Positions 1-12,100 of a DNA stretch of 64,000 nt are shown here, piece after piece. Each line of letters begins with the position of its first letter. The first letter of the stretch is position 1. Position numbers and translations under genes: made by a program. The stretch comes from Ophiodon elongatus (Eukaryota > Chordata > Actinopteri > Perciformes > Hexagrammidae), in NCBI GenBank assembly GCA_016806645.1, contig JACSYO010001698.1:1-64000 (forward strand), in the 5' to 3' direction. The notes under the pieces are model-generated. The model did not search any database. It saw only the letters and a list, made by a program, of their open reading frames with translations, and had not been told where the DNA came from.

Positions 1-2690
1 CAACCTGATTGCAGAGCTCGACACCGTCATGCACACCTTAATGGATGTATTTAACATGCACTTAATACCCAAATGTGAGGGGGTGGAAATCTGAGAGCTA
101 CTCTGATTCAGAGTAGGAGGTCATTGGAGGGAAATAATACACTTTGGATGTTCTTATTGTTGTCTTTTTATTATGATGCTGGTTTTCTTAGAATTTGCTT
201 TCTGGGTGATGATACTTGATATATGGACGCTCAGACTGTGAGACACAATCACCTGGCCTTGGAGGCAAATCCTGTGAGAACCCTTTGACTCTCCCTTTGT
301 ACTTTTAAAACTGTGTTCGTACATAAAATTGTGGAGTATTATCATTTTTATGTTTAAAATAAATTTTCTATTTAGTTTTGTGTGACAGTGGTAATTATTT
401 TTCATTTTACACATGTGACTGAAGTCAAAGGGCTGCTTTCCCTCTTCTACCACACTGATGCAGAGCTAACCCAATTTTCTCCTTCAAAGGATACCTTTTT
501 TTATAAACATCATAACGGCCTCGCAGAGGTTATTGGAAGATCACATTCAGATGATCAAATAAAAATGAGAGATGGCAGATGATTTTGCAGATTCAATTGC
601 TATCTTAAATTGTATTTGGCTGGATTCCAGGTATTGCAACAGATGAAATAAAGGATCAAATCAGTTTTGATGGATAACTAAACAAATATTCTGAAAGTAG
701 AGGCAGGAAGTGGAGGCTTGATTTTAGTAAAGCTGCTCCATGATATAAAGTAAAAGACATTGCATATACATTTCAAAGTAATTTAAACACAAAACATATA
801 CAGTGAAGTATACATTTCTTTGAAATTCAATTCAGCTAAACAGAATGGGCCAATAATATTTGAAGAAAACTATCTGTATTAAAATGTATTCTTTAATTCA
901 ATGTGAGTGAAATGTAATTATGTAGCACTTTTTACAGACAGAAGTCACAAAGTGCTTGACAGGAGACGTAAAAAGTAGTCCTCTTTAGGCAGCTAGCAGA
1001 CATGCATGGTATTTACCTGACACTCTACTGAGAGACAATTCTGCTCTGTATTCATGTCAGGCAAGTTTGGTGTTAGGGCTGTTGACCAAGGACTCCTTCT
1101 GGAGGGGCTTGATGGTAATTTTCTGAGTTAATTAAGTTTGTCCATAGGCTGTTTTGTCAGGTTGAAGTGGGCAGTTTTTTTTTTCACCTCACTTTGGCTA
1201 AGGTTTTGAGAGAGTTCACAAACATACTGATAAACAAAATGCCAATTCTGACATAATGCAGAATTTGCTTGAGAGCAAGACTGCGAGATGGCGGCCGCCT
1301 GCATCTTTGCTTTTTATCAAATGTCACAACATCACACAACAGTGTAGAGTTAACGAGCTTCAGAAATCCAGCGGTGACTAGATGTTGCCTAGCCACATAA
1401 ATGTGTGTATGTTTTATGCTACTGCAATAACAAAACAGAATAATAATAAAAATACAGTACTTAGGCAGGTTTATAAAGATGATTAAATATGTTCATATCT
1501 GAAGGTGGATGTTAAAGCACATCAGGTGACTCTTTTATTTAAAATACATTATCATGTCCTGTTGTCGTTATTTGAGTTTGGGAAGGCATCCAGTGACCCA
1601 GTCTGATAAAAACCTTGCTCGTCTGCAGTGAGAGATAATCTTGCATCTGCCCTGTAACCTGAAGATTATTCTCCTCTCATCAGGACCGGTGGAGAGAGCT
1701 GCTGCCAATCCATCTGCTCCTTAATCCCAACTGAATGGAGTCAAACTATGCACAGATAAGCAGAATTAGACCACGGCTACATTCAGTGTAAAAACTTATT
1801 TTTGGGGGGAAACATAGAAAAAAATCCTCAGTTGATTTAATATTTCCAAATAGATGAACACCATTCTTGTTACAAACGGCACACATCTTTATTCAATAAA
1901 GTCAAAATAAGGTGTTTGATTATGCAATAAGGACAGCTGTAGCCGAAGACCACATGTATGCAACATGATGTTATACCGGTCACAAACATTCCATCACTTC
2001 TTTGGACAATAGAATAACAAAAACACTGATTTAATGCCATGTCATGTCTACTTCCTCAATACATCAACGGCCAGGCTATTAGGGGATAACGGGTTGGTTA
2101 CACATCCATTAGATCTCCTCCCTAGAGGGTGCTGTAAAAAAATGTTGGTAGGACCTACAGACATTTTTCAGAATTGGGGTCAGAGGTCACTTACATGGTC
2201 ATTTCAGGAGTAAGACACTTGAAATTGATGTGAGGACTTTTTGTTTTTCATGTCAAGATGTAAATACCCAGCTCTTCTGTTTTTTCTTCTGAGCTTTTAC
2301 ACAATTGGTTAATAATATAATATGAAGGGAGAGCTCTAGTTTAGATTTTTCTTATCCAGGCTATAACATTTGGTTGTTCGCAACAACTCCCAGTCGGGGA
2401 TTCTTTTTTTGCTTGGTTGTCACATGTGACTGATATGGAGTGACTAACGTCAGAGTTTCCTTATTATACAAGGATAAAAAATGCACTTATGGGAATGAAT
2501 TTTCTTGATAATGTTTCCCTATGCAGGATATGTGTTAGGTTGTTGTATTTCAATAAAACACTTTTATTTTTTTAAGAGTCCCTCATTATAAATTTCCCCA
2601 TCAAAATAAAAGTTGTGAGCGATCCAAATAAAGTACAAAGTGTGACGACCAACCTCGTTCTCCCCTATTTAAATATATAGATTTTTTTTT
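1..2690. other. Upstream intergenic sequence, no gene recognised
   Basis: AT-rich sequence upstream of grik1. The open frames here are short (under about 100 codons), overlap on both strands, and show no recognisable domain or convincing splice structure. I see no RNA gene or clear transposon. Distal grik1 regulatory elements could lie here but cannot be recognised from one sequence. Confidence 0.5.
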
Positions 2691-3074
2691 TTATTTTGAA
2701 AAGGCGTACCGGAAATCAATTACATTTCGGCGTGCTTGGCACTGATCCGCGCGCTCACACTCTCCCCAGCTCCTGCCTGACTAGTGAGTAAAAGTGGACG
2801 TGCTTACTCTGCCTCACTGGTTCTTCGCCGCCAGTTTCTGTTCAGAAGATGTGACTTGGATTTATTTTGTACAGGAGAGGGGGATCCACGGAGCTGGTAG
2901 TCATCAGTGTTCGTTTATCTGGTGCGACGGGGTGATGCAGAGCGCAAAGGATCGAATTGGGAATACAACTTGTGTTGCGCGTCGGCATGGCACGTCAGGT
3001 GTTTGAGCGCTTGGATAGAGGCCGTTTCTTTCTGTCATGGTGTCAATACCCGCGGTGAGTTCGCCTGGAGCACT
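2690..3074 (+). promoter_or_regulatory. grik1: Probable grik1 5' leader / proximal promoter region
   Basis: Locally richer in CpG than the AT-rich flanks and directly upstream of the receptor start codon. At least three upstream ORFs are visible: 2935-3006 (24 codons with stop), 2987-3058 (24 codons) and 3037-3132 (32 codons). The last one overlaps the receptor ATG in another frame. The transcription start cannot be fixed from sequence, and I see no convincing TATA box at a set distance. The leader assignment is inferred from its position before exon 1. Confidence 0.45.
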
Positions 3075-3156
3075 ATGGAGGAAAGAAAGAGACTTTTCTT
3101 CTGTCTTCTCTTTGCGGCGCAGCTCTGTCTGAGCTCAACACAAGTCCTCAGAATCG
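3075..3156 (+). CDS. grik1: grik1 coding exon 1 (signal peptide)
   Basis: It encodes the start Met, a short charged stretch (EERKR), a hydrophobic core rich in Leu/Phe/Cys and then QVLRIG, the start of the mature GluK1 amino-terminal domain. The ATG has A at -3 and G at +4, a good initiation context, and no in-frame ATG lies upstream in the open stretch. It ends in phase 1 at a gtaagc donor. Cleavage near LSST is inferred. Confidence 0.9.
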
Positions 3157-6100
3157 GTAAGCGCAACAGCTGTTTACGCACGGTGTTGTTGGCGTGTTCT
3201 GTATATGAATTGTTCCATTTTCTACCAGGGATGGGAGAGCATCTGTCACTACATCCCATTCTAAGTAGTTACCTGTGCAAATAAAGATGTTGTGACATTA
3301 AAGTTTTTTTTTGTTTTTGTTTTTAGAGATTTCTCTTTTTTCCCACTCATCCGATTTGGTATCACTTCAGCGGTATTTCGTGCCTTGTATATTTTGAAAG
3401 TGATTATGGCATTTCTTGCTGTTAATATTATCTGGGTTATACAGAGGAAAATGTCACCTGGCTGCATCAAAGGACAAAATACACTTTGACAACTTAACTC
3501 CCTGCTGGTTAATTGGAAATAAATGTTAACATCTATCAGGCCCTATTGTGTCTACAAATTCAATTACTATGCAGAAAATAAAGGTTGGAAAATTAGTCAG
3601 AAATTAATTTAACATCAAATGAAGCTCAAATGTGTAGCGGAACCCTCTGAGCTGATAAATTAAACACTCACCTTTTTATTAATTCATCATCTTGAGTCTT
3701 GCTGGTGATCATAATTTTATCAAAATGTCTTAAAAATGACATCGATAAAGGGAACGTTTTTCTTTGAGCATTCTTTGCAATCAGACGGCGTGTCTGATTG
3801 AATTAAATATTTAAAATTTCAATCTAAATAAATAAATAAATAAGTTACATTATACAGAAGTCTACACACACCAAGACAAACAAAAAGCTGAAAGTAATAG
3901 ATTATTGACCCCCCGCCCCCCAACCCCCCCACCAGACACTCCTGTTGGGGCATTTTCATTCAAAATATGTTCCCCAGCTGATCTTTACAAACAGCTGAAA
4001 CCCATCCATCACTGAGATGGATGGAATGTTGCCAGCTAGGGCGATGTAATCATCAGTCCAGCTGTCATATGGCATGTAGTAAAGAGGAGTGAGGCAACTT
4101 CACCTGGACTTGACTATAGACTGGAGGAGGCGAACGCTGTGTTCATTATCCAAGCATCTAATTTTCAGGTTCTGAATCACACCACAGTCGAATATGTGGA
4201 CGTAATTGACTGAATAAATTGAGAATTGGTGTCACTGCCACCTGTTCCTAACTTGGAGAGGTATAGGGGAGGTTCACATGCAGTACTGGTCCTGGATCAG
4301 ATACCATACAGCAACATTGTATACAGACTATAGAGATAGAGGTAAAAAATGCAAGTCCTTAATCATTTAATTTTTTTACACTAGAAACCATGGTTTTGCA
4401 TTTTGCCGTTATAGTCTATAATGTTTGACATATTAATGCATCTGATAATGAAGGTGCAGTAACATACTGTATATCAACAACTAAATGAAGCCATTATGAC
4501 CCTAAATAATTTGAGGTTCTGGGTTGTGAGCCTACATTTAGGTGAAATATCCCTCTGTTGGTTGTGCCTTGTGACAGAGTAGTTTGCCATTTTTAACTTG
4601 AAGTATTTGGACGCCAAACAGTCTATGTGGGGTTTCTGATCAAATTGAAGATCCAATTCAAACATGTTTTAAGACTTATGACATAAGTACCTAATAGTAA
4701 TGTATAATACTTATAAAATACTCCGTTATGATTAATTATTTGTGTCTGAAATGGGTTTTCCACATAAAAGGCTCAATCACCTATATAGTTAACAGCTACG
4801 TTTTCTCCCTCACTGAAAAATCCAGATATGCGGACGTTTCAAAGGTTTAATTGCTGGACACTAGATACTAGTTCACCGAATGTCTCTGTGTTTGTGCACT
4901 GGAGGATTCAAGTATCCACATCACACCACAAACTAGTTGTAATGTCACAAATCCTGCTTGTGGGAGGTTGCTTAAAAAGAGCAGCAAGAAACACAACAAC
5001 CTCTGCACGCACATCATTCTGCACAGTGGAGCCAAACATCCAAGGGAAGCGCCAATAACTAAAACACTCGGAGGGGGGCTTTAAAGAGCCTGCTAAAAAG
5101 ACAAAAGGTCACATTGAATTACAGAATATATACACCAACTAGTCAACCCCAAATATTTTTTAACATAAGCACATAACTGTATGTTTGCTTATTACTGATT
5201 TGAAAAGTTCCAGTTACTGTTGTGTTTGTAGATTAATCAAGCATATATTGATGTTTCTGTATTGCAATATCTTGTCACTTATCAGCTGACATACTGTATA
5301 CATCAATATATATGGTAACTGTGATCACTTAAAATTCGATGTGTTTTTGTAAACTGGTATTCAGGAAAAAATATTTTTTCTACCCAGAATGTAAGAATTC
5401 TATTATAGGTTACATATTTTGATAACATCTTGATTGATCGCCTGCCGATCTCATTTTAGTATGAGCAACATTTATTCATTTTATCTGGTCCACAGTTGCA
5501 CATGCAGAGCTTTTCTGATGTAGAGTTTAGCTCTGGGTCACACATTAATATTCAGGACCATTCAAGACCAATAAGTTCAGCTTTCATGGTTCAGCTCAAC
5601 ACAAGTCCAGAAATGTCCACAATTCTAAAAGACTTAGTCTGTGTGTGCATTCATGCATGTATGTGTGAGTGCGTATGAGAGTGAGAAAAATCTCTGAGGT
5701 TTGGCTCCAGGTTTCACTTAATGTTAAATCGAAGTTAAGTTGGAGCTGTAACCTGCATTTATTACGAGGGCGCCTACTTAATTTTATTCATTAGCTTTCT
5801 CTGCAACAACTGGCCATTAGGAAAACGAATGAATCCCTCCGCAGCCAAATTGCCAGAGTTTTTTGGAAAGTTGGCCTCGCTTCTGTTGAAGATATACACA
5901 CAGATATACTTTGGAGTTGGCTGCCTCAGTAGCGGGATCGTTCATCAAGCTGGCAGAAACCCAGGACTTTTGTTTGTGAGCGTGGAGAGGGAGCTGTAGT
6001 TTGTCATGGGATTGTATGGATAACACAGGTATCAATTTGTACATTGATCCTGAGGCTTTTCTTGTGACGTGCAGATTGAGTTCTGGATGGTGAGCAAAAA

Positions 6101-9100
6101 CATGCCCCTTTTTCTTGTCTGATTTAGTGACACATAACAAATGATTTTGGAACCTGCCAGCGACTCAACCTGAGAGGAAGCGGTGTTTCCTTTTGCCAGC
6201 ATGATTGCAACTGCAACACCTACTGCTTTCATTGTACAAACAGCTGGTTCCCTTTTTTTTTTGGGGTGTAAATGGTCAAGTTCTTAAATAGTAAGCTGAG
6301 ATAATTCTGCAGATGTTACAATTGAGGGCTAATTATCTTGTGCTGAATAGCATTGGCACAGACTTCTGGACCAAAAGCATCATATGTTGTAGCTTTTTTA
6401 TAAAATGATTCTCCTAGTACATCACGCTCACAAATTCAAGTGCAAACTGATAGTGGTGTCGGACATGTTGACTTTCAGATACTACCGCTAGCCTTTTTGG
6501 TGTCCTTGCAGTCATTTTCCATTTACGTCTGTCTCTCTTTTTTTTTTTTTTTTTTTTCTGTTTTTCGCCTCTGACATCGCTGATTGTATTTTTGCTTTGT
6601 TTGCCCATTTGTGCGTTTTCCTTGATGTGTTGTCGGGGAACAAAATATTTCCCTTGTGTTTTCTCAGCCAGGGTGTCGTGAAATGTCTGTCATTCAGTTT
6701 GACACCTGAGACCCTTTTCTTCCACCCTCCCAGAAGCATTTCCTCCTGCCTGTAGCCAAAGTGCACGTCCCTGTTTTCAGAGAGACACAGATGGCAGGAG
6801 TTCTTGTCACTGTCAGCGAAAAGGAGAACTCTCTTGTCCAGTGCTCTTTCAGTACTGTTAGAAAGATCCACATTTATTCTACCTCAAGTACTGACAGACA
6901 GTTTGATGTATGACTGTCCTCCACTAAAATGTAGTGCTAAGTAAAAGGTGACTTAACTACAGCATGCTTTGTGGTGATCACCTTCTGGAGGTTAAACAGA
7001 TAAAGAAGAAATTAACCCCCCCCCCCTCCCAAAAAAAACGAAAAAAAAAAAACTTATTTCCCTCTTTTTTGTTCAAAGTGTTAAGGTCAGTGGAACATGG
7101 TAGTAAACTAATTAGGAATATAAAGCCTGCATGCAAATGCACCTTAATAACACTTAATCATCCACTAATCATTCCATTGTCTATCAGTAATCTGTTAATG
7201 TAGCATTGGCAGTCTGAGTTTTAATGATGAAAAAGTGATGTGAGACAACATCAACAACGTCTTGTATCCAGATTGTGGCAGGATCTTAAATGTCTCAGTA
7301 ATCTTTATGCAAATAGCAGGTTAGCGCACATTGTTATCTGCGAGTCAAAAAGTGGTTGATGATGAATGACAAAATAGAGAATTTTGCTGCACTTCAACAA
7401 AACACCAAACTGTGACAGCCTCAGTTCGACTCTTCTCCTTTCTGTATTACTGCTACCCCCATCTCTTTTGATTCTTTTAATTAATAAGAAATACCATAAA
7501 ACATTGTTAAATAACACAAATCGTACACAGACAATCACCACTGAGGTAAATGGAAAAAAACACCTTTCAATTTATGTTTATTGCACTTATCCTCAATTTG
7601 ACCATAATGAGCCGTCCCGTGTTTTACGCAGCCTCAGTGCCTCTCGACTGTACTTATATTTTATGCAGATAAATTCCACCTGCATTACAAACTCCAAAGG
7701 CATGTTGAAAGGCATTTACAGAGTCCCGTGGGTCCTCTGAAACTTTTAGCACCCATTTATGCTGTCTGCCATATTGATGCGTGTTCCTGGAGCAAATTAT
7801 TCCTCATTATTTTGGTCTCTGAATGAATGCTTTTAGTGCTCAGAGGTACATTAATTTATTTGCATGGAAAAAAACACCTTGCTGAAAAGAAAAATGGCAT
7901 TTTTACTTTTCTTTTTTTTTTTTTTTTTTCTTTTTTACTGCTGCAGTCACAACCCACAGCAGAGTTCAGGTTGCTCAGCATGAAGGAATGGCGCATGACT
8001 AATGTAAAACATAATTATTTGTAATTAAATAGTGAAGTGACGGATGAATGGGATGACATTTTTAATTCACACGCACACACATACATGCACACATACACAC
8101 AAACAAACATCTTTATCTCCCCATGGCTTTTTGAAGAGATTGATCAGGTTTGCGTGACAGGTTGGCACAAAGCTCCGATTTGTTCTTCAGTTTTTTATTT
8201 GATGTTTTCCTCCCACCGCAGCACGGAGATAAACCTCCCATCCATCCCTTGTGCTGTACCACACATTCACAATTTAATGGCACAGTTTTCTTTCAGTTAG
8301 AGCAATGTACTTGATAATCTCTATAATTGCAGAAGAAACAATATTTTTAAATAGTTTTGGTCTAATGGTTCTTGATTATAATTACTAATTGGCTGCCCTT
8401 GCAATTACAAGGACTTGTGATGTATTTTTAAGTGCCTATGTAGTGTATGTTTGTGTGTGCGTTTTGAATCCATGAAAGTCTGTGGAGTTTGTAAACAAAT
8501 AAACATTCCTTAAGCATGCATAGAAAACCAATACAAAATTAATAGGGAAGTAATTTTGAGGGATTGACATGTATCGACTATTAATCATGTTCACCATCTT
8601 ACACAGCCAGACATTAAATTAGGTTGGTAATTTATATTGTGTGTAAGATATGCATTGTGACTGACTGAGTACTGCTCATCTCAATACATCACATGGAGCT
8701 CTTCCGCCTGTGCTACACGTATAGTACTTAACCAGCAGTTGTTACCAAGATCTGATGTGTTTTTCCTTTGCCTCCCATATTATAGTGTCTTATGAAAGCA
8801 ACAATTTTACAGGTTGAATTAATCGTCCACCTGTTGTGGCTGCCCAATGAGTCAGAATGCCTCAAACGTCTCCTCTGGACCGTTATCACTGCCTGTCTGT
8901 GGAAATTAGAACGTAATCCCTGAAGAACTTTACAGTGTTCCTGCAGGGGCCATGTTCATTAACAAACAGTGCAGAACCGGTGAATGCATGTATAGTCTTT
9001 GTAAACATGTTCTGTGTTGCACTTTTCAGTTTGGTCCGAGTATCAAACCTCAATACTTTGTTGGGCTCAAAAACCCAAGCCGGTATGGTAAAACAATATT

Positions 9101-12100
9101 TTCTTATAATTATTGAAATGCTAAGCCTTCCTTAGTCAAATCAACAAAAAGATTTACAGTAAATGTTCCTCAAAGTAAGATATCACTTTTTTACCCATGC
9201 CAAAAACTAAGTATCAAATCAGCATTAGTATCAAAAAATATGATACCAGCTCTAAATCTCAGCCATGTACTATAATTGTTTGGATGTGCAGAGGTCTAAC
9301 ACATAGTCACATAGTTGTAACAAATGTACTGTATGCCGACACTGTTTTTCAGAGTGTTAAAATGTAGGCGTTTATAAAAGTACAAGACGGTGAAGTCACT
9401 GTTATCTATTGCTCACTAAAACACATCAGCAGCAGAGGACAGACGGGAAGCATTTCATTAGATCAGAACAAACAGTACAAGAAACAGAAAAGTTGTTTAG
9501 TTAGTTTGAGCAAACATCTGCAGAATCAGCAAGGGAGCACAAACTTGCTGTTTCAGGCAGGGAAATCTACCCTGAAAAATGTAACTATAAGACTGACAAT
9601 AACTTTTTTTTGGTCTTGACTCATGTGACTTGACTCGTCTTTCATTGGACCGTTTTGAACCTCTACGAGAAGCTCTTACAGCCTTTTTATTTCCTGCCCT
9701 TTCACACTGCGGTAGCAATTACACTACTTCCATCTCATCTTGCTTTTGAGTCCACACTTCACATCTTCTGCACCCGGATGACAGGATGTTGATGACGAGT
9801 TTAGGGGCAATTTCAGAAGTCTGTCTGAACAGCATTGTTCCTTCAAAGCCTGCTGACAGCTGGTCCATGCAGCAAGTTGTTTGTGGCCCCGGGTCCCCAA
9901 AGTCAGAACAGTGGAAGAGCAGCTCCTCCCCACTCTGAGAAACAAAGTGCTGAGAATTTACTGTATGCCTTGGAGAAAATGTATGATTGTTCATCTTTGA
10001 GTATTTAATATTCCTCTTCATTTGCATGACTCTGTGGGAATTCCTATAATGAATTCTCTGCTCGTAGAATATTGAAGCTGCAGGCATTGACACTACAAAT
10101 ATTACGTTTTATTGTGGACAAAACATATTTATGGTTTTATTTATGGCCAGGAGATTTTATTTGCATAAAAAAAACTATTTGAATTGACCCTCATTAAATC
10201 AGAGAACATTTGGTGAAATTATATATTGTGCAGAGTGCAGTGCTGCTTTGTAACAAATATATGGATGTTGCTCACCTCGTCTGGTTTACTGAAGACTTAT
10301 GCATCTGTTCTTGTGTCTGGCCCAATGGGATGAATCCTACGTTTTCCACTTTTTAATGAGACATCCTTTTTAAATGAGTTATAAGTTGTAACTATGGCTA
10401 CATTAACGTTTAACAACTCTTTCTCTGAACATTTTTGGGTTGCCAGCTTGTGAAAAATCCCTTTGACAGATAAGTTGGACTGTTTGATCGCTGGTCTTCT
10501 GGAAAGACGATCTGAACCAAAAGCCTTTTATTATCATCTTATCAACATTTACAGCTGCAGACTATTTAGTTACGACTTATTGTATCTACATTTTTAACTG
10601 TCTTATAAAAAGTGAGAAAACCACAAATGTTTGTTGGATTACCACAATATATAACCACATTAAATAGTAATGATAATACTACACCATACAATCTGACAAA
10701 CCAAAATGTGTTCTTATGAATGGCTAATAACACATCTATAAATCGTTACTTAATAACCATTAATAAAGGTATTAGTTACTACTCATAAACCCTTTAATGC
10801 GTTTTACTAGAAAGTGGTTCCTATACGATCAAAGAAGATAGGAGTATACTATCCTCTATAGCTAATTCCCCGAATTTGATAAAATAAGTGCAAATTTATC
10901 AGCACAAGTTGTTTTTGTGTACTTGAATGATTACAAACATGTGTCTGCCCTGTTTCAAACCTGCCTATGTCAATCAACCACTTGTTGATTCGAATTAGAA
11001 GTCCAGTAATTGGGGGACATTACTATCAAATTCCACAGACATTTTCCACATTCATACAGTTGCTGTCAGACATTTTCACTTTGTTCTTCATGGTATCCAG
11101 CTGCCTTTTAGTAATTATGTGTAATTATACACATAATTGTACTCTATTTAAATTAAATTTCTGCTTAACTTTACACTTTTATATCCCACTCATTTATCCG
11201 TCATAATGATGTAATACCCAGTTTATCATAACATTTTGAGTAGAGTGCAGATGGGTGGGGTGGGGTGGGGGGGAGGGGTATAATAACGAAGAAATAGTTT
11301 TGTTGTTTTAACAAAGAAATGTTATTAAATGGTCTTAGTAGATTATGGGGTATATTTGGTTTGTCTGTGGGAGGAGCTTCTTGTTCAAACTCAAATCAAG
11401 GTGTTGAAGCTTCTCAAAGTTAGTTCCTTGTTGGGGTTTAGGTTGGTTCAGTTCAGGTGCGCACCTACTGGATGCTTGCTGCTAGCTGCCAATAGCCATG
11501 GGCTTAGCCCAACTTCTCTTTAGTTGATTTGTGGATCTTGTTATGTTCTTAAGAAAAGTTTCTTTTTTCCTTCTTTCATTTTCTATATTCATGAACTCAC
11601 CTCAACCAGTCTCAACTGCTTGTTGGTGTAAACTTCAAAAAAAATAATACACCGGTTGAAGATTACCCCGGCCTCCATGTGTTCTCCTTCCACCACTCGG
11701 TCAATCCTTAAAATAATACCATAAAGTGCTTTGGAAGCCCTGTCTTGCTTTGTTTTACTTTTGTGGTTTGTGTGTCTTTGAAAGGCTTTAATTTAACCAA
11801 AGCCGGTAGAATTTCTCAACCCACACAGGAGCACAGAATCCATTAATTTAATCTCTTTTATCATGAAGACTGTTGCAGTGACAGTGTCTTTGTCCTTCAT
11901 CTCCATGTGCAGGTGGTATTTTTGAGACCCGGGAGAGCGAGTTAGTGAGTATGGATGAGCTGGCGTTCAAGTTTGCTGTGAATAACATAAACCGCAACAA
12001 GAGCCTGATGCCCAACACTACTCTCACCTACGACATTCAGAGGATCAACCTCTTTGATGGCTTTGAGGCTTCCAGGAGAGGTAAGAAATGATGATAAGAC

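Larger units (their letters stand above)
3157..11912 (+). other. grik1: grik1 intron 1 (8.8 kb)
   Basis: AT-rich, with no coding exon recognised between the gtaagc donor and the tgcag acceptor. It holds a C-rich run at 3909-3930, a G-rich run at 11253-11278, several homopolymer tracts (for example T at 6539-6557 and about 7911-7930, A at 7025-7050) and a short palindrome at 11113-11138. All ORFs in it are short and unconvincing. Confidence 0.85.
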
